This document shows, piece after piece, positions 41,494 to 48,562 of a DNA stretch of 55,586 bases (positions within the stretch are counted from its first letter, which is position 1; every line of letters begins with the position of its first letter). The stretch covers positions 1 through 55,586 of the forward strand of contig CANOZK010000014.1 of the NCBI GenBank assembly GCA_947571775.1, given 5' to 3'. Position numbers and translations under genes: made by a program. The notes under the pieces were generated by a model that saw nothing but the letters and a program-made list of their open reading frames with translations, searched no databases and was not told the origin of the DNA. This DNA comes from an uncultured Lachnospiraceae bacterium. Lineage in GTDB: Bacteria > Bacillota > Clostridia > Lachnospirales > Lachnospiraceae.

Positions 41494-41549
41494 CTAAAAA
41501 ATGTATAGAATTTAATTTCATAAATATTTCTATTTTTACAAAATATTTT

Positions 41550-41669
41550 TTATACTGTTTGAATCTCTGCAAGCCGCTCCAGCTCCGCAATACTGAGTCC
41601 AGAATATTGTACAACCTCCTCAATCGGCAGCCTTCGTGCGCTTGTTTCAATCTCATTGACTTTATCATA
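41550..41669 (-). pseudogene. C-terminal relic of an unidentified ORF (helix-turn-helix-like tail)
   Basis: An open stretch with no start codon reads ETSARRLPIEEVVQYSGLSI and AELERLAEIQTV before TAA. The motif LPIEEVxxYSGLSIAELERL resembles tails of PD-(D/E)xK-type (Rpn-like) putative transposases and of some small DNA-binding proteins. The rest of the gene is gone. It lies between the recombinase and the candidate switch. Another frame (41471-41695) is a shadow. Confidence 0.35.
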
Positions 41670-41734
41670 TCATTTTTTGTTGTTGTTTCAAACAAATTAT
41701 CAGAACTGTTGTTGTTACTTCCTACAAGAATACA

Positions 41735-42328
41735 TTATTTTTTATTGACCCACCGCTTAAAGGTATGAAAATCTACTCCCAACTTCTTAGCCGCTGCCGT
41801 AGCGGAATATACCCCTTCTTCCCACAACGCCTTGACCGTTTCAAACTCTTTGGGAATCTCTTTGGGCTTTCTGCCCAAATGGACCCCTTTTTCCCTGGCC
41901 GCCGCGATGCCTTCCGCTTGCCTCTGCCGTATATTTTGCCGCTCGGTTTCTGCCATATAAGACATCAGCGTCAGCATCATCTCAGCAATCACCTTTCCCA
42001 AGAGGTCATGCTGCAACCCTGTATTTAAAATAGGCATATCCAACACAATGATACCCGCTTTCTTCTCCATGGTGATAATCCTCCACTGTTTCAGAATTTC
42101 ATCAAAGTTGCGTCCCAGACGGTCAATACTCTTGATTACAAAGGTGTCGTTCTCTTGCAGGACATTCATAAGCCCCTGATACCCCGGCCGGTCAAAATTC
42201 TTTCCTGACTGCTTGTCCAGATACACATTTTCCTCCGGCACACCGTATTCTCGCATAGCAATCCTCTGCCTGTCCTCATTTTGTTCCTTTGTGGATACTC
42301 GTATGTATCCATAAACTTTCCCTTTCAT
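41735..42328 (-). CDS. Small serine recombinase (resolvase/invertase family)
   Basis: 197 residues. Catalytic domain YGYIRVSTKEQNEDRQ with the nucleophile Ser, SIDRLGRNFDEIL, then the dimer helix GKVIAEMMLTLMSYMAETERQNIRQRQAEGI and a C-terminal helix-turn-helix (YSATAAAKKLGVDFHTFKRWV). Size and order are those of Hin/Gin invertases and Tn3-type resolvases rather than large transposition-type serine integrases. Two 26-bp inverted sites with a central AA lie 350-560 bases downstream, making an invertase role likely. A long inverted repeat covers its ribosome site, suggesting self-control. Confidence 0.88.
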   Translation of the reverse strand: MKGKVYGYIRVSTKEQNEDRQRIAMREYGVPEENVYLDKQSGKNFDRPGYQGLMNVLQENDTFVIKSIDRLGRNFDEILKQWRIITMEKKAGIIVLDMPILNTGLQHDLLGKVIAEMMLTLMSYMAETERQNIRQRQAEGIAAAREKGVHLGRKPKEIPKEFETVKALWEEGVYSATAAAKKLGVDFHTFKRWVNKK

Positions 42329-42333
42329 TGGTA

Positions 42334-42379
42334 AAATTTCCTCCTTATATAAAATTTTTTATATTTTAGAGGAAATTTT
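42334..42379 (-). promoter_or_regulatory. Inverted repeat covering the recombinase ribosome-binding site
   Basis: AAAATTTCCTC (42334-42344) and GAGGAAATTTT (42369-42379) are perfect inverted arms; inside them ATATAAAA-T-TTTTATAT forms a second perfect dyad. One arm contains the AGGAGG of the recombinase. It could be a translation-blocking hairpin or a recombinase-binding site. Confidence 0.5.
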
Positions 42380-42398
42380 TATATGGAAACATATTGAA

Positions 42399-42436
42399 AA
42401 AATGCGGATTGCCATCCATTATCCAGTCCGCATTTT
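42399..42436 (-). terminator. Terminator upstream of the recombinase gene
   Basis: On the minus strand AAAATGCGGA and TCCGCATTTT form a 10-bp stem followed by TTC-rich sequence, separating the recombinase from the hydrolase gene. Confidence 0.65.
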
Positions 42437-42467
42437 GCAGTAATCTCTTTCCATTTCTCATAAGATA

Positions 42468-42511
42468 AAAAACATCTCTTTTTTGACGCTGCCAAAAAGG
42501 AGATGTTTTTT
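42468..42511. terminator. Bidirectional terminator after the GH18-type gene
   Basis: AACATCTC...TTTTTTG and CAAAAAGGAGATGTT pair across a short GC-containing loop and are flanked by A and T runs on the two sides. Confidence 0.7.
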
Positions 42512-42526
42512 TGTACTGTCAACGGC

Positions 42527-44227
42527 CTAACTCAGTCCGTTGCTTAGTACCTTCCAAATATTTTTCTGTTCAAAACCCAGTTTCCAGGAAGCAACTCCGG
42601 CCAGGTTATATTCTTTTATCAGTCCCATTTTTACTTCCAGTGATTCCGCATCCTCCAGCCATACTTGATAGAGCGTTTCTCCGTCATCATACTCTCCATA
42701 ATTCTGAGATGTTGTTTTATCCCAATAAGTTTCTATCTGATTTCTTTGGATGAATCCTGCTGCATCCGCCATACCAAGGGCCTCGCTGCTTAAAATACTT
42801 CCCGTCGTTTTCCAGACTCTGGTGTAAAAAGGAACCGCATTGATTACTTTCTGAGCAGGCACCACGGCTACGGTATCTTCTACCCCCTGTTTTACCCAGG
42901 GATAAGAGGCGACGGAACCGGCTTCTGGAGAATCGGCATAATACTCATCGTACCCCATAATAATCACATAATCTACCAGAACTCCCTGCTCTTTTCGGTC
43001 ATAATGATAAGTATATTCCTTGGGAACCGGATTGTCTACGGACAGCACAAGCTGGTTAAGCCGGCAGTGGATCGACAATTCCCTCAAAAACTGAATAAAA
43101 TGCGGGCCGGTGTCCTCACTTAAATTTTCCAGATCCACATTAATTCCATCTAATCCGTATTGCCGCGCCGCCTGTACCAGAAGATTGATCAGCTTCGTCC
43201 GTGAAGTCGTGTGAGACAGCACTTCATAGGTACTGACATTTTCCTCAAAATTGCTTACAAGCCCCCATACTTCCATCCCTTTTGAATGGGCGTTCTGCAC
43301 ATACTCCTCAGAGGCCAGGCTGCTGATTTCCCCCTGGTTGCTGATAAGGGAAAACCAGGTGGGCGATATCACATTGATCCCGGAGGCATCTGCCGTAAGC
43401 GCATCCAACGTATCGTTGGCATCTGGATTCGTTACCTGATGCCAAGTGAGATTAATGGGATATTCCCTGGAAATGCTGGTATATTCGGGAGCCTGAAACT
43501 GGCGTTCAAAATCCTGTTTCTGCGGTTCCCCTGCCAATTTGCTTGATTTTATGTATCCCACATAGCCGTCTTGCGTCACCACGCATTTCCAGTCGTCCAG
43601 ATCGTCAGCCATTCTAAGCTGGGTTCCTTTTGTCACATCCGTCAGGATTTCACTTTTTATACCGCCCTGGTAACGCACCTGGGTATCTTCTTTTACCTCA
43701 ACCACAGGCACGCCCGACCACTGGTACTGCACGACTAGCCGGCTGGGCTGCTGCAGAAGCGTGTATTCGATATCCGTCACCTGTTTTACAAAAGCGATAT
43801 GAATATAAGGAATCTCCTCCATTACCTTACAGATAATCCCATCCGCTGTCATTCTCTGTTCGCCAATCATGTAGGAATCCGTTTCCGGGGTAATGATCAG
43901 TTTCTCTGTCGGTGTCGTGTAAATCAATATATTTTCGTTGGGATCCCAGTAAAACCGATGGTTCAGATAACTGTCTACCGCCTCCAAGGGCACATAAGCC
44001 GCTCCGTCCAACAGCTTTCCTGACATTTGCAAAACTTCTGTGCCGAAAATCAGCGGAAGCTCTTGAGCATCCGAAATCCCATAATAGGCAACTGGATCCA
44101 TCCGATCTTTCGTGGGGGTATATTTTTGTATCAGATGCACCGCAAAGCCAATCAGGCCGATCAAAAGAATCAATAAAGTGACTACAATGATTAGAGTAAG
44201 TTTCTGTTTTCTGTTTCTGTATAACAT
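42527..44227 (-). CDS. Exported GH18-family glycoside hydrolase with copper-amine-oxidase-N-like and SH3 domains
   Basis: 566 residues from MLYRNRKQKLTLI at 44227 (AGGAGG upstream). N-terminal anchor helix (about 10-33); a stalk domain like the copper-amine-oxidase N-terminal repeat (ELPLIFGTEVLQMSGKLLDGAAYVPLEAVDSYL); an SH3b-like domain (about 200-240, GTQLRMADDLDDWKCVVTQDGYVGYIKSSKL); and a GH18 barrel with YGLDGINVDLENL (DGxxxDxE) and VDYVIIMGYDEYY. GH18 enzymes of this kind cut peptidoglycan or chitin-like glycans, and related spore proteins act on cortex. Extended -10 (TGCTATAAT) at 44250-44255. Confidence 0.88.
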   Translation of the reverse strand: MLYRNRKQKLTLIIVVTLLILLIGLIGFAVHLIQKYTPTKDRMDPVAYYGISDAQELPLIFGTEVLQMSGKLLDGAAYVPLEAVDSYLNHRFYWDPNENILIYTTPTEKLIITPETDSYMIGEQRMTADGIICKVMEEIPYIHIAFVKQVTDIEYTLLQQPSRLVVQYQWSGVPVVEVKEDTQVRYQGGIKSEILTDVTKGTQLRMADDLDDWKCVVTQDGYVGYIKSSKLAGEPQKQDFERQFQAPEYTSISREYPINLTWHQVTNPDANDTLDALTADASGINVISPTWFSLISNQGEISSLASEEYVQNAHSKGMEVWGLVSNFEENVSTYEVLSHTTSRTKLINLLVQAARQYGLDGINVDLENLSEDTGPHFIQFLRELSIHCRLNQLVLSVDNPVPKEYTYHYDRKEQGVLVDYVIIMGYDEYYADSPEAGSVASYPWVKQGVEDTVAVVPAQKVINAVPFYTRVWKTTGSILSSEALGMADAAGFIQRNQIETYWDKTTSQNYGEYDDGETLYQVWLEDAESLEVKMGLIKEYNLAGVASWKLGFEQKNIWKVLSNGLS

Positions 44228-44497
44228 TCGCTCTCCTCCTAAGAACTCCATTATAGCACATTTTTGCTTTTCGTCATTAAGAAAATCTATTTTTTCCGAC
44301 TTTTTTCGATACAGAGCATGTTTGAAAAATCATTCATGTTATTTGTATGGCCCGCTTTGCGGTGCGCAAAAAAGGTGTCCTTCGGGTATTTGGCCCCGAT
44401 TTTTGGCGTTTTCACAGGCTGGTTATGCATGAACATCTGTCTAAAACTGCGGGTCATGATATGCCTGTGGAAACGCTTTTTTTGTGGAAATAAAATC

Positions 44498-44809
44498 TTA
44501 ATCCATCCTTATTTTGTCAAAATCAATTTCCTGAATCTCTCCCTTCTTATTTTGCACATAATCCCGCATATACCCACATTTCTCTGCAACCAGATGCGCC
44601 TGAACAATCTCGTAGGGACTGCTGGGCTGACCTTCCAGATTCAAAGACACTCCCCTCCTCCGGTATTGCTCCAGTTCATGTTGCAGGCAGTAGGGGTCTA
44701 CGCTTTTCTCCCTTTTCGTATTCTTTCGTGCGATACTCGTTTTGCCTTCTCCTTTCCTTGGTAATTCAAAAAACGCCATAGATTTTAGAAAAAACGGCTG
44801 TTCAATCAT
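44498..44809 (-). CDS. Conserved hypothetical protein
   Basis: Up to 103 residues; ATG at 44809 or 44779, neither with a good ribosome site. The body KSVDPYCLQHELEQYRRRGV...SSPYEIVQAHLVAEKCGYMRDYVQNKKG has helical, protein-like composition, and I recognise the phrase from unannotated Lachnospiraceae proteins. No signal peptide and no known motif. The start and expression are uncertain. Base composition is a little poorer than in neighbouring genes. Confidence 0.5.
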   Translation of the reverse strand: MIEQPFFLKSMAFFELPRKGEGKTSIARKNTKREKSVDPYCLQHELEQYRRRGVSLNLEGQPSSPYEIVQAHLVAEKCGYMRDYVQNKKGEIQEIDFDKIRMD

Positions 44810-45059
44810 TGAAATCGTGTGCGGCGACAGCCACAGAATTTAAAAAGAACTCGCAGATCCATTGATATGTTTACTTGACAAGCCGACCCGTATAAAACGT
44901 AGCTGCGGGCCACGGCGGCAGGATTATATGGCTTCTTTGATACATAATCGTTTTGTCAGCCATCCTTTCTGTAACCATTATAACGTATATCTTTGTTTTT
45001 ACAACACCTTTTATAGAATATTTACAATCTTTGCATTTTTTTTAACATTTATCCCCGTA

Positions 45060-45088
45060 TTGTCTTTTTCTGCATTAGCGTGTATAAT
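45060..45088 (+). promoter_or_regulatory. Distal promoter of mecA
   Basis: TTGTCT (45060-45065), 17 bases, TATAAT (45083-45088). The 470-base region 44810-45280 contains this and the next promoter but no gene I can support. Confidence 0.5.
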
Positions 45089-45139
45089 GAAAACAGGCTC
45101 AGACGGTGTCCAAAATTTTATGAAACATTTATGAATTCC

Positions 45140-45169
45140 TTTACATATTTACACGAAGTGGTATATAAT
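45140..45169 (+). promoter_or_regulatory. Proximal promoter of mecA
   Basis: TTTACA (45140-45145), 18 bases, TATAAT (45164-45169), giving a leader of about 100 bases. Confidence 0.55.
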
Positions 45170-45280
45170 ATGATAGCAGCAGACGTAACAGTTCAGCCAT
45201 TCCGGCTTCACTGTCACAAAGTTTTGTAACTAGGCCAAAAAGATGATATTCTTTCATCTACAAGAATAGGATGTGATGAT

Positions 45281-46033
45281 ATGAAGATAGAAAAAATTAA
45301 CGAAAACCAAATACGCTGCACCCTGACCAGAGAGGATTTGGACAGCCATCAGATCCACCTCAGCGAGCTGGCTTATGGCACGGAGAAAGCCAAGAATCTT
45401 TTCCGCGACATGATGCGCCAGGCACATAACGAATTTGGCTTTGAGGCAGATAACATACCCCTGATGATCGAGGCCATTCCCATCAACGGAGACAGCATTA
45501 TTCTGATCATCACCAAGGTGGAAGATCCCGAAGAATTGGACACCCGGTTTTCAAAATTCGCACCTTCTTCCTCCTCTGATAGTGACGAGGGTGAACTACA
45601 AATTGATGGAGCCGACAGCATCATTGACATTTTTCGGAAGCTTTACGAGGCAAAAGTCAAGAGCGAGACAGCACGGAAAAAGGCAGACGGTAAGTCTGTG
45701 GAAAACACAGGCAACACTTCTACAACAGACGCCCCTTTGAACCTGATTTGCCTTTTCCAATTCCCGAACCTGGACACTGTTATCAAAGCAGCCCACGGCC
45801 TGAACAATTATTTCTCAGGGATAAACACCTTATACCAGGAACCCAGCAGCAGCGACTATATGCTGGTTGTACATCAGTCTTCTTACAGCCCGGAAGAATT
45901 TAACAAAGTATGCAATATCTTATCGGAATTCGGAAAGGGACGCAGCTTTAATTATGCAGGAGAAGCTCATTTACTGGAACATGCAGACATTGTGATTAAG
46001 AACAAGGCATTGCAGAAACTAAATTCTTTATAA
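45281..46033 (+). CDS. mecA: ClpC adaptor protein MecA
   Basis: 250 residues. N-terminal MKIEKINENQIRCTLTREDL with LRDMMRQAHNEFGFE-like text, an acidic/Ser linker (about 95-150), and a C-terminal domain (NLICLFQFPNLDTVIKAAHGL, YMLVVHQSSYSPEEFNKVCNIL) that in this family binds ClpC. It delivers substrates to the ClpCP protease and controls competence or stress regulators in Firmicutes. Monocistronic with two upstream promoters and a terminator at 46037-46065. Confidence 0.9.
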   Translation: MKIEKINENQIRCTLTREDLDSHQIHLSELAYGTEKAKNLFRDMMRQAHNEFGFEADNIPLMIEAIPINGDSIILIITKVEDPEELDTRFSKFAPSSSSDSDEGELQIDGADSIIDIFRKLYEAKVKSETARKKADGKSVENTGNTSTTDAPLNLICLFQFPNLDTVIKAAHGLNNYFSGINTLYQEPSSSDYMLVVHQSSYSPEEFNKVCNILSEFGKGRSFNYAGEAHLLEHADIVIKNKALQKLNSL

Positions 46034-46036
46034 AAG

Positions 46037-46065
46037 AAAGAACCGGCAGACAACCGGTTCTTTTT
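46037..46065 (+). terminator. Intrinsic terminator of mecA
   Basis: AAAGAACCGG (46037-46046) pairs with CCGGTTCTTT, followed by T. A-rich on the left, so it can also serve the convergent oxidoreductase gene. Confidence 0.85.
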
Positions 46066-46090
46066 CGTAACGCTTTAGATTTTTTCACGA

Positions 46091-47323
46091 TTACTCTTTT
46101 TCATCACTCATGGATTCCATATATTCAATCATTGCCTTTACGGCCCTTTTTGCCTCCTCTACGGCTTCAACAACCGTCTTGGAGCCATGGACGACGTCCC
46201 CGGCTGCAAAAACGCCTTTGCATGTAGTCATCAAATTTTCATCCACAATCAGAAGCCCCTGTTCCGACCCCTTTAGCCCTTCCGTCGTCAAAATCAATTT
46301 GTTTTTCGGCCCCTGGCTTACGGAAATAATGGTAGAGTCGGCACGCACCAGCTCTGTCTCCTCACCGTACCCCACCACCTTGTCATTTTCATCAAAGATA
46401 GAGTTCTTAAAAACAGGCCCTTCCGGCGTAATACTGTCAATGGCCTTTCCGAAAATAAATTCTGCGCCGTCCAGGCGGGCGTAAGACATTTCATGGGAAC
46501 TGGCTGTGGCGTTTTTTCCTCTGGCAAACAGCATTACCTTCTGCGTGCCGCCCCGCAGGGCTGTGCGCGCCACATCCATTGCCGCGTTGCCCATCCCAAT
46601 GATTGCAACGGTTTCCCCCAGATTGTACGCCGTGGGATTCGCTAGATAATCCAGACCAAAATGCACGTTTCCCAGACTCTCCCCGCGGATGCCGAGAGTC
46701 TTTGGCCTCCACACGCCTGTCCCGATAAACACGCAGGAATAACCGTCGCGGAACAGATCTTCGATTCTCAAAGCTCCGCCCATAGTGGTATTTGGCCGTA
46801 TCTGAATTCCCATCTCCAGCATTTTCTTTTTGTATCGAGTGAGAATTGATTTTGGAAGCCGAAAGTCGGGAATCCCATATTGCATAATCCCGCCGATTTT
46901 GTCCTTTGCTTCAAAAATCGTAACGCCGTACCCTTCCTTTGCCAGAAGCATCGCCGCTGTCATTCCGGCAGGGCCGCCGCCGATAATCGCCACGCTTTTT
47001 CCTTTTTGCTTTGCCTTCTCGCATGTCATCCTGTCCAGATAAGCGTCGGAAATAAAATTTTCCACACTGGAAAAATGAATTGGATTTCCTTTTTTCCCCA
47101 AGACGCAATGGCCTGCGCACTGCATCTCATGGTTGCAGACGGTGGAACAAATCGCAGACAGCGGATTATTCTCAAACAGTTTTTCACCAGCTTCCGTTAG
47201 CTTATTTTCGTTAAAAAGCTGTATAACCTCCGGGATTGGAGTGTGAACGGGACATCCCTGCTGGCACCTGGGTTTCTTACAATTCAGACATCGGCTCGCT
47301 TCATCTATAATATGCAACGCCAT
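46091..47323 (-). CDS. FAD/NAD(P)-dependent oxidoreductase, glutamate synthase small subunit-like
   Basis: 410 residues. An N-terminal ferredoxin-like cysteine domain (RCLNCKKPRCQQGCPVHTPIPE and CSTVCNHEMQCAGHCV) holds two 4Fe-4S clusters. The first Rossmann motif is VAIIGGGPAGMTAAMLL (FAD); the second is VAIIGMGNAAMDVARTAL (NAD(P)H). The terminal GVFAAGDVVHGSKTVVEAV closes the FAD site. This is the GltD/NfnL-like family. No large glutamate synthase subunit is nearby, so the partner is unknown: it may feed electrons to glutamate synthase elsewhere or act as an independent reductase. Confidence 0.85.
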   Translation of the reverse strand: MALHIIDEASRCLNCKKPRCQQGCPVHTPIPEVIQLFNENKLTEAGEKLFENNPLSAICSTVCNHEMQCAGHCVLGKKGNPIHFSSVENFISDAYLDRMTCEKAKQKGKSVAIIGGGPAGMTAAMLLAKEGYGVTIFEAKDKIGGIMQYGIPDFRLPKSILTRYKKKMLEMGIQIRPNTTMGGALRIEDLFRDGYSCVFIGTGVWRPKTLGIRGESLGNVHFGLDYLANPTAYNLGETVAIIGMGNAAMDVARTALRGGTQKVMLFARGKNATASSHEMSYARLDGAEFIFGKAIDSITPEGPVFKNSIFDENDKVVGYGEETELVRADSTIISVSQGPKNKLILTTEGLKGSEQGLLIVDENLMTTCKGVFAAGDVVHGSKTVVEAVEEAKRAVKAMIEYMESMSDEKE

Positions 47324-47482
47324 TTTTTATCATATCCTTTCTGCCCTGTATCTTCCTATTAAAGTAACCTATTTCCAGAGATTTTATTCCACCCCTTTTT
47401 ATCGCCATAAAAAATGGCTCATAGATTTGGTGTGCATACACATATACTTTATTTAAAATAAAGCGTGTATAGGAAGTGTACT

Positions 47483-48091
47483 ATGAATTATCTTTGGGCG
47501 TTTATGATACTGATTGGGATTGTCTATGCTTCTGTCACCGGAAATCTGCAAGGCGCGGCTGATGCGGCGCTCTCCTCTGCCCAGGAGGCCGTACAGCTCT
47601 CGCTGACCATGTGCGGAGTGATGGCGCTCTGGGTCGGACTGATGGAAATTGCAAAAGACTCCGGCCTGATTGATAAAATAAAAGACTCCATCGACCCGCT
47701 TCTGCATTTTCTCTTCCCCGGCATCCCCCAAAATCACCCGGCAAAAGACCCCATAGCTATGAATATCATCGCCAACTTCCTGGGCCTTGGATGGGCGGCT
47801 ACTCCGGCGGGATTAAAGGCGATGGAAAAGTTAGCGGAACTGGAAGAGGAACGCAGGAGAATACAGCCCGAAGCTATGCCAAAAGGCATAGCCAGTAATG
47901 AGATGTGTACGTTCTTGATTTTAAATATCTCCTCGCTGCAGTTGATTCCGGTAAATATTATTGCTTATCGAAGTCAGTATGGAAGTGTGAATCCGACCGC
48001 AATCGTAGGGCCGGGAATTGCAGCGACAGCGGTGAGCACGATGGTAGCGATTGTCTTTTGTAAGATGATGGATAGGAAACGGGGAGTGTGA
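47483..48091 (+). CDS. spmA: Spore maturation protein A
   Basis: 202 residues from MNYLWAFMILIG at 47483 (AGGAAG upstream). Membrane protein of the nucleoside-recognition (Gate) domain family: MCGVMALWVGLMEIAKDSGLIDKI, NIIANFLGLGWAATPAGLKAM and NISSLQLIPVNIIAYRSQYGS are SpmA signatures. Needed for full dehydration of the spore core in Bacillus. The usual partner spmB is absent downstream: the next 470 bases hold only a relic and a hairpin. Confidence 0.88.
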   Translation: MNYLWAFMILIGIVYASVTGNLQGAADAALSSAQEAVQLSLTMCGVMALWVGLMEIAKDSGLIDKIKDSIDPLLHFLFPGIPQNHPAKDPIAMNIIANFLGLGWAATPAGLKAMEKLAELEEERRRIQPEAMPKGIASNEMCTFLILNISSLQLIPVNIIAYRSQYGSVNPTAIVGPGIAATAVSTMVAIVFCKMMDRKRGV

Positions 48092-48192
48092 TACTCTCCG
48101 TTTTCTAAAATTTGAGTCTATCCGCATTTTTCCCTGAATAGATCTTGGCTTTCAATGGCGATACTGTCTGCGGTCCACAGACGGCCTTTCAT

Positions 48193-48350
48193 TCAATCCA
48201 AAAAATTGAAAACTTTCTCCCAATCAAAATTCTCCGATTGCTCCGTACTTTTTAATTCTATCTTGCGCGTTCTGGCAAAGACACACAATTCTTTCCACAA
48301 GTCCCCCTGAGAATAATACGTTGAAACGATCCTGTGCAAAGAAAACACAT
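48193..48350 (-). pseudogene. C-terminal relic of an unidentified gene
   Basis: With no start codon, a 53-codon open stretch reads RIVSTYYSQGDLWKELCVF, then ARTRKIELKSTEQSENFDW, and ends KVFNFLD before TGA. The composition is protein-like but the family is not recognised. It may be the last remnant of a gene lost between spmA and the sensor kinase. The region 48092-48562 otherwise holds only the hairpin TCTCCCG...CGGGAGA (48372-48406), which has no T tract. Confidence 0.3.
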
Positions 48351-48562
48351 AATATTAAGAAAATATAAAGTTCTCCCGCAAATTTAGATGTTGAATTTAC
48401 GGGAGATTCACCAGCTTCTTAGTGATACAAACTTTTAATTCTCAGGGAAGATAATACAAAAATATGTAGCCTAACAAAGTAAATTTTGATACAATATATG
48501 TAAGAACATGAAAACAGAAAATGGATAAATCTTCAACCAAGATATCAAAATCGGAGTGCGTA

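Noticed and set aside
41471..41768. Short ORFs on both strands around 41471-41768
   Set aside because: They are alternative frames of the relic at 41550-41669 and of the insulating terminator; none has start signals.
44810..45280. Possible riboswitch or small RNA upstream of mecA
   Set aside because: Two promoters are visible but no conserved riboswitch core or strong hairpin with T tract could be found by eye.
47401..47482. Sporulation sigma-E or sigma-G promoter before spmA
   Set aside because: CATACACA resembles a sigma-E -10, but no -35 at the right distance fits; not good enough to report as a feature.
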